Positions 58,208-64,000 of a DNA stretch of 64,000 nucleotides are shown here, in pieces (position 1 is the first letter of the stretch; each line of letters starts with the position of its first letter). A program made the translations under genes and the position numbers. The stretch comes from Apophysomyces variabilis. Its lineage: Eukaryota > Mucoromycota > Mucoromycetes > Mucorales > Mucoraceae. The notes beneath the pieces were generated by a model. It did no database searches and was not told the origin of the DNA. It worked only from the letters and a program-made list of their open reading frames with translations. The DNA lies in the NCBI GenBank assembly GCA_002749535.1, contig MZZL01000138.1:248001-312000 (forward strand), read 5' to 3'.

Positions 58208-59976
58208 ATCAGGTCTTAATTTTTTTTTTATTTTCTGTAGAGGTCCTTGTCAGACGCGTACAAAGGAAGGTGAGCGGTGATGCCTTGGTAGATCGGCTGT
58301 AAGTCCTGTTTCGTGCTTCATGGCTTGTATTTGTCTTGATCCTTGTCACTAGCTAGTTTCTCTGGGATCCTGGAGAAGCTGGCTGGTGCAAGGTCATGGT
58401 GACCTGACTTGGTCATCATGGCTGGTCATCTCCTCTATCGGGAGCTGGCTGTGCGGGATTTTTAGGATACCGGCTCCTAAGGGCCGGCAGGGAGTCTTTT
58501 GGGGCATGGTTGGCTCCACATCAAGGTAACCAGTTAACACATGCATCTTTAAATTCTGTTTTGTACTGGTATGCACTAGTGGAGTTAACCAATGCTTCAA
58601 AAGATTCCTGCGTCCTGAGGATCGGCTGGCGGACGGGTTTGAGCTTGGTAGGGGCGCGTTCCCGTCAAACATGGTAGTCATAGGGTAGTAGTAGATTATC
58701 CAGGATACCTTTTATACGTCAAATGTACATTCAGTATATCTCTCATTCAAGTTTTTTTGGGTCTAATAAATCTTTAGATATTGTCTTTAAACAGTATGTC
58801 TGGGAAGAAGCTAGTATTACATATTGGGAAGCTTTACTTGCGTTTTGATTACAGGGCTATGTCACCATCTGCGATAGTGTCTAAGACCATAAATTGCGTG
58901 CCGTAGTCTTATTATACTCTGGTTATCTAGTGGTTATCAGTCGCAGATTTTCTTAATCGCTACCCGTACGGCAATTCACCGTAAAAACAAAGCGAATTAA
59001 CCGTTTTGTAATCCTACATTATAGCTACCTCTTATTTTGACTTGATGGATATTTTTTGGAGCCAATAACTACTCTAAGCCCGTAGCTAACGCTTGCTCCA
59101 GTTGAGATAATGCGATTGTATTTATCCATATACTTTGAGCTTCATTTTGTTGTACAAAGGCACGCTTGTACTATAGCACGTTAGATATCTCCCACGAGCG
59201 CTCTGGTCAAAGGAAATATTTACACGCAAAGTAGGACAAAGAGATTCACAGATCATCTAATTGAAGGTACAGCATAAGGCAAAGATAAACCAAGGAGGAA
59301 AGGGGAGAACACGTCGTCTCATCAATGAAGGTCATGAAACAAGCTGGCCCAAGAAAATCTAAGATGATTGTAAGCATGTATGAAGAAAAAGAGCTGTAGT
59401 TAAGTCATGTTGCCACATATCGGTGGAATACCTACTGTTTAAAATCGACATCTGCTACACGCATGAGTTGCGTAAGCACGATAAATTACCCATCTAGTAT
59501 CCAAACGTTTAGTAAATCAATCAATATCTAAAGCCCTAGGTAGTTTTTGCTCGTTACTTATCCACGTTATCGTGGTAGGTCATTATCAATCAGCTTATGT
59601 ATCGTTCTTCACTGATGCAAACACCTTCCTCAACCAACGTAAATTATGAGAATGCAGTAACTGTGATAAGCTATCAGCTCTCCTTGTTCTGCTTCATTTG
59701 ACTGGTTTTTGAAAGAATATTATCGTAAAATAGCACGACCGTGCCACTTTATTGTTATTTTTTTTATCTCTGATATAGCAAGATTTGGGCTGCAGATAGT
59801 AAAAACATGGCTCCTTTTTCGAACCTTGAGCATTTTTACTGTGCTGGCGCGAAACTCACCTATTCGGCTGGCGCAAAAGTACTTTTCCGAGTGACGCAAA
59901 TTTCCTCATACACATGTAGTCATAATGGATACATGCACCACTGCCGCAGTTGAAATTTTTAAGCTGCCGCTATTTC

Positions 59977-59987
59977 TATATATATAT
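59977..59987 (+). promoter_or_regulatory. possible TATA element of the RNase Z gene
   Basis: A TATATATATAT run ends 33 bases before the ATG at 60021. If used, the transcript would start almost at the ATG, so the leader would be unusually short. It may instead be only AT-rich spacer. Confidence 0.3.
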
Positions 59988-60020
59988 GGCAAGCCACTAC
60001 CATGAACATCAACTGGTAGT

Positions 60021-61166
60021 ATGCAGATAACGTTTCTTGGAACGGGTAGCGCCCAGCCAAGCTCAACTCGCAACCACCAGGCAATAGCTCTGAGAGTGGA
60101 GGGCGACATTTGGCTATTTGATTGTGGAGAGGCAACGCAACACCAACTGCAGAAAAGCACCTTACGATGGGGCCGCATCACAAAAATATTTATTACCCAC
60201 ATGCACGGCGATCATTGCTTTGGATTAGCACCATTGCTATGTACCATGACAGAGAATCTAAATGCTACGAAACCAATGGCTGAGAAACCCCCGATCGATG
60301 TTTATGGTCCAAGCTCACTGCGTCGATGGCTGCGGATCACCTTGCAATCCACGCGATCGCATTTAGGCCGCAAATACAGGGTGCACGAACTCCTGTTGGA
60401 CGATGAAAAGGAAGACCTGAGCGAAGATTTCCATGTAGACGAAGTCAGGGGTGAAAACCTGCGACTACATAACGGTTGCCACCGGATTCGCTGTCCGCGA
60501 GAAAACGCCGGTGAATATACGGTGCTGAGTGTCCCAATCAAACATAGCATACCATCTCTAGGATACATTATCAAGGAACCGGACAGACCTGGAAAGATCG
60601 ATCCAAATACCTTGTTGCCCCTGATCAACCGTAATGCAGAAGCACTTCGCAATCAAGGACGCAAGCCCATGTCTGTTTTGGGCGAACTACAGCGAAGCCG
60701 TTTGCCCCTGACATTGCCAGATGGTACAGTGCTGCAACCACCGACACAACAGCCTGGACGAGAAATAGTGATATTAGGGGATACAAACGATGCATCAGCT
60801 ATCGCTCCTTTTTGTAATGGACCGCATCTACTTGTTCATGAGGCAACCAACGCTTTGACTAGCCTCGACTATGCGGTTATAAGACCTGGAATGGAACCGC
60901 CCACGTTTGAGCAAGTTGAACAGCGTGCCCGTGAACACGGTCACTCTACGCCGCAGATGGCAGCCATGCTTGGCAAACAGATTCAAGCCAAAAAGCTGAT
61001 ATTGACACATTTCAGCGCGAGATATAAAGGTGACGAAAGCGAAGAAGCTCTTCAAGTTATGGAAGAAATACGGCAATTAGCCATCGCAAACTTTGATAAC
61101 AGAGAAGAAGACGTCTTTTGTGCTAGAGATTTGTGGTCTTTCGAAATAAAGTACAGCTGGACGTAA
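60021..61166 (+). CDS. short-form tRNase Z (ELAC1-like)
   Basis: A single exon encodes 381 aa. The N-terminus FLGTGSAQPSSTRNHQA and the metal motif THMHGDHCFG (His60, His62, Asp64, His65) define RNase Z, which cuts the 3' trailer from precursor tRNAs. Further zinc ligands are expected at SVPIKHSIPSLGY, VILGDTNDAS and LILTHFSARY. The length and the presence of only one beta-lactamase half make this the short (ELAC1/bacterial) type, while yeast Trz1 is the long type. An exosite-like arm is suggested by the basic region RPGKIDPNTLLPLINR. No mitochondrial targeting sequence is evident. The stop lies 43 bases from the CHERP-like stop on the other strand. A long form elsewhere in the genome is likely. 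Confidence 0.93.
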   Translation: MQITFLGTGSAQPSSTRNHQAIALRVEGDIWLFDCGEATQHQLQKSTLRWGRITKIFITHMHGDHCFGLAPLLCTMTENLNATKPMAEKPPIDVYGPSSLRRWLRITLQSTRSHLGRKYRVHELLLDDEKEDLSEDFHVDEVRGENLRLHNGCHRIRCPRENAGEYTVLSVPIKHSIPSLGYIIKEPDRPGKIDPNTLLPLINRNAEALRNQGRKPMSVLGELQRSRLPLTLPDGTVLQPPTQQPGREIVILGDTNDASAIAPFCNGPHLLVHEATNALTSLDYAVIRPGMEPPTFEQVEQRAREHGHSTPQMAAMLGKQIQAKKLILTHFSARYKGDESEEALQVMEEIRQLAIANFDNREEDVFCARDLWSFEIKYSWT

Positions 61167-61209
61167 CAATCAAGATCTTTTTTCTTTCGTTTTTGAACAC
61201 TATTGTAAC

Positions 61210-63377
61210 TTATTGTTCACACTCCCGAGCAATGTGGCCAGGCTATAGCGGTAAAATTAAGTACGTGTATCTGATGATCATCGTTGTTACCTGTGAGCAC
61301 TTGTAGCATATGAGGCCCATTCCAGGATCACGCCTTGTATACTCTCGATTAAAAGCATAACCTTTGTTTCTTTGAAAACTATCCGCTTCAACTGCGGGTA
61401 CGAAAGGGCGACCGTGGGTGGGCACGAACTGGTGCTGATATTGAAACGAAGGTGCTCCGGATGCCCCTCCAGGCATTATATGTCCTCCTTTGCGATAGCT
61501 TGACACTGGCGAATGACGGCTGCGACCCCGTCCACTGTTTGAGCGAGATCTGGAACGTCTACTGTAAGGGGGTGATCCTGAGCGAGAACGAGAACGCGAG
61601 TGTGAATATGAACGAGAGGAAGAACGAGAACGAAAGCGCGACCGAGAAGGAGAACGCGAAGAAGAACGCGAGCGGGAATAACTAGAAGACCGACTGCGAG
61701 AATAGCTTTGGTGATAACCCAATAATAGATCTTAGAAATGACAAACATTAACCTATCCGCTATTTTACCTGCCGTACCGCCGACCTCTACCACTATCCCT
61801 GCTGCCATATCTTGGATGAGGACTCCGTCCACGGCTTCTACTTCGACTTCTCCTTCGCTTATGTCGATCTCTGCTAGGGCTTCTGCTACGGCTCTTTTCA
61901 CGGCGGCCATGTTCGGCTTCTCTAGAACGTTTCGATGGCTGGAATTTTTGCCTTCCCTCTTTAATCTTTGCCTGAATCGCCTCCAGATAACCTGGCTCCC
62001 ACCCATTTCGATCCACCTTTGGATCTGTATTTTCTTCAAAAGTAGTTGAGTCAGTCAAGTTCAATCCAGCATAAAAATCCTCAACCGCATCCAACAATTC
62101 CTTAGAAGGCATAGGCCTTTGATGTGGAACTCTGATTAATTTTGGGTCTATCGCCGTATAAGGCGCCGTATCCATCTGACAAGCCAGTTTAATATGCACG
62201 GTTTAGACCTTACAGCCATCACTTCGTTTTACCCTGATAGCAGCCACCATAAGACCGGCAGGCAATTCAAAATATCGCTTCTCTGGCGGTATTTGACGGA
62301 CTGGAGGAAGAGGAGCTGGAGGAACAGCAACCGGAGGAACAGGGATAACATTCGGTGGTCGTGGTATAGCCCCAGGTGATCCACTCATGGAGTAAGCTGC
62401 AGGGAACGGCACTGGCGGTGGAGGAGGGGCTAATGGTTGCTGTAGTTGGAACGGAGGCGGTGGGGGATTTACGACATTTTCTCGCATGTTTTTGATAACA
62501 TTGGCATCGAAGAAGTGTTTGTCACCCCAAATCGTAATGACCTTCATGGGGGCGCATTCAGCGTTGGAATGTCAGATATGCGTGTATCCAGAGCATAGAT
62601 CGATTGTATCATATCGCGGTATAATGGAAGCTCTGGCATTACCTTCATCACTTTTGCTTTCATCTCCTCGTTAGGCCCTGCAATTTGGTAGGCCAATCGT
62701 AGTAAAGGAACTAGTCGCTGTAGTATAATTTCTTTCATCCAAGGCAACTGTCGCCGGGTGCTTATAAATATAAAACGCAACATGAGAATGTCTCAACTCT
62801 CTCGAACAACTGAAGCTTACCTGTGAAACAGGATATCGTTAATCAAATAGATCAAATGCAATCTCTCCTCAAACGTCGATTTTGAATGAGAAAGAGAAAG
62901 CAAAAAATCGGACAACGCTTCTACATGTGGCGGCTGACGACAGTGCTCAAATATCCACGTTTTTCCAGACTTGCATTGCTCGATTTAGATACTGTCTGCT
63001 TTTTCACGATGCACTCTACCTCAATGTTTGCCCTGGAACATTCTCGCATTATAAGCTGCAACATTGCGCAAAAATCTTCCAACACTGCTGGCGATTCATT
63101 GCCATACTGTGCCAACGCATCGCGCAAGGCATCGTACGTCTTGGTGAGCATCGCTTGATCGTATTCTGGCAGGAAAGTTGGCCTAACCATGTACGCTGGT
63201 GGAGGCCGCTGAAATCCTACAAAATAACATCTCTGTCAGCTACATCAACAATCATAATGTTTCTACTGCAATATACCGAATTACCTTGGTATGGGTCCAT
63301 AATGAAAGAACCTTTCTGGGGTCCTTTCGATGGAGGGTTACAAAGGTATTTGATCTCCGCTAATGGTGGCTTTGTTG
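61210..63377 (-). CDS. CHERP-like splicing factor with CID, RS domain and C-terminal zinc knuckle (5' end unresolved)
   Basis: Eight exons are visible: 63285..63377 (5' limit uncertain), 63020..63216, 62821..62969, 62643..62760, 62209..62541, 62175 down to 61769, 61291..61705, 61210..61242. The CID fold shows GKTWIFEHCRQPPHVEAL and ERLHLIYLINDILFHSTRR, followed by VITIWGDKHFFDANVIKNMR. A proline-rich linker leads to KRYFELPAGLMVAAIRV and PHQRPMPSKELLDAVEDFYA, both found in animal CHERP, a U2 snRNP-linked splicing factor. A long Arg/Ser domain follows. In CHERP a G-patch comes here; this protein instead ends in a CCHC zinc knuckle, CYKCSQPGHIAREC, completed by the last exon. No SURP domain or start codon was found upstream to the window end. 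The gene converges with RNase Z. Confidence 0.82.
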
Positions 63378-64000
63378 CTGATTGTTCAAGAACATGCAAG
63401 ACAATGGATAAACATTGCTATATGCAAACCTCTTACATTGGCTTGCCTGAATCTACTACAGATTGATACAATGATAGGCATAATATTAGGTATATGTGAT
63501 GAAGCTTTTAGGGGAAGATGCCAGAACGAGCAAAAGTCCCGACCGCATTCTGACCAATAAGACATATATAGCCTTCCCCCGCAGCTCGTACAAACCACTG
63601 TCTGCGATAGTTGATATGAGACAATCACAAAAGGTCATTGGTTATTGTTACCAAACATGCTAGAAACTTGTAGTGGACCAATAAAGATATAATTAGTCTA
63701 TTTGAAAAGCATCGAAAGTTCTGTGAGGTATGGCCAATCTTTGAATGCTACAAAGCATGCTATATTTCAGCCAGAAGGTACTCCGTAAACCATTCCTTTT
63801 CAATGCAAAAGTAGACTAGCTGATTCACTTGGGGTAGAGCGAAAAAGATTTCCGACACGTGATGCACAAACGCTCAATAAGACTTGCAATTTCGCGGCCT
63901 GAGCTCTGTTTACCCAAAAAATATGAATGAATGTGGGGGAGAGCCATCTAGACAAGCGGCCACTACTAGTAAAACACGTAGTCTATACCCCAAATGGTTC
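63378..64000. other. region upstream of the CHERP-like gene, no exon recognised
   Basis: The missing N-terminal exons and start codon of the CHERP-like gene should lie here or beyond the window. Both strands were read for a SURP-like exon and none was found. Only short, unsupported open frames are present. Confidence 0.5.

Larger units (their letters stand above)
54453..60020. other. gene-poor region, 5.6 kb, with repeat-like pieces
   Basis: The longest stretch without a recognised gene. It holds a lysine-rich open frame (57349..57828), a GC-richer block with short CCTATGG-type repeats (about 57840-57930), a perfect hairpin (58168..58207) and a minus-strand open frame (58394..58681) whose start (MTTMFDGNAPLPSSNPSA) could be the beginning of a retroelement gag-like protein. 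None is complete enough to name. The remaining parts are AT-rich and featureless. Confidence 0.4.

Noticed and set aside
61476..62039. 187-codon minus-strand frame in the RS-domain region
   Set aside because: It is a frame-shifted reading of the CHERP-like exons; the Arg/Ser repeat and zinc knuckle are in the chosen frame with consensus splice sites.

Overview
This window is a piece of a fungal nuclear chromosome, most likely from an early-diverging filamentous fungus (Mucoromycota, probably Mucorales). The pointers are very short introns (about 37-115 nt, mostly 50-65) with branch sites near the acceptor, pyrimidine-rich promoters, T-rich introns, fungus-only families (chitin-glucan crosslinking GH16 enzyme, Fungal_trans regulator, Qcr10, Lsb5), and animal-like genes that the mould lineages often lack (ZNFX1-type helicase, GNL1, CHERP, a CC1-box coiled-coil protein, short-form RNase Z). 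No bacterial-type operon, rRNA, convincing tRNA, CRISPR array or intact transposon was seen. All gene models were built by hand from splice sites and reading-frame closure; in every complete model the exon lengths sum to a multiple of three.

Layout. 0.4-2.1 kb: CC1-box coiled-coil protein (-). 6.8-10.8 kb: Lsb5-like VHS/GAT protein and the GNL1 circularly permuted GTPase, head to tail on the minus strand only 40 nt apart. 12.2-13.5 kb: RhoGAP (+). 17.2-17.6 kb: Qcr10 (+). 18.2-19.7 kb: CRH-type wall enzyme (+). 20.4-21.1 kb: assembly gap (689 N) that removes the 5' end of an anillin-like PH protein (+, to 23.7 kb). 24.3-25.8 kb: AAAP amino-acid transporter (-). 28.1-29.2 kb: dienelactone hydrolase (-). 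29.9-32.0 kb: TPX2-like protein (-), divergent from a ZNFX1/Hrr1 helicase (+, 32.9-37.2 kb). 37.7-40.2 kb: Fungal_trans regulator without a zinc cluster (+). 40.7-41.7 kb: tetraspan membrane protein (-). 41.9-43.8 kb: histidine phosphatase (+) converging on exosome subunit MTR3 (-). 44.7-47.0 kb: Tim10 (+) converging on a SEL1/MYND protein (-). 50.3-51.8 kb: multi-span membrane protein (+). 53.4-54.5 kb: cyclase-family hydrolase (+). 60.0-63.4 kb: short-form RNase Z (+) converging on a CHERP-like splicing factor (-).

The genes do not form one pathway. Several act in RNA metabolism (ZNFX1/Hrr1, MTR3, RNase Z, CHERP) and several in cytoskeleton, trafficking or septation (CC1-box protein, Lsb5, RhoGAP, anillin-like protein, TPX2-like protein). 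Gene-dense segments alternate with gene-poor, AT-rich stretches (2.1-6.8, 13.5-17.2, 47.0-50.3 and 54.5-60.0 kb) that hold only decayed or unrecognised coding pieces.

The points most worth following up are the tail-anchored CC1-box (dynein-adaptor-like) protein, the TPX2-like Aurora-binding N-terminus, the CHERP homologue ending in a zinc knuckle, three GC-AG introns each needed to keep a conserved motif, and the very tight convergent and tandem gene spacing.
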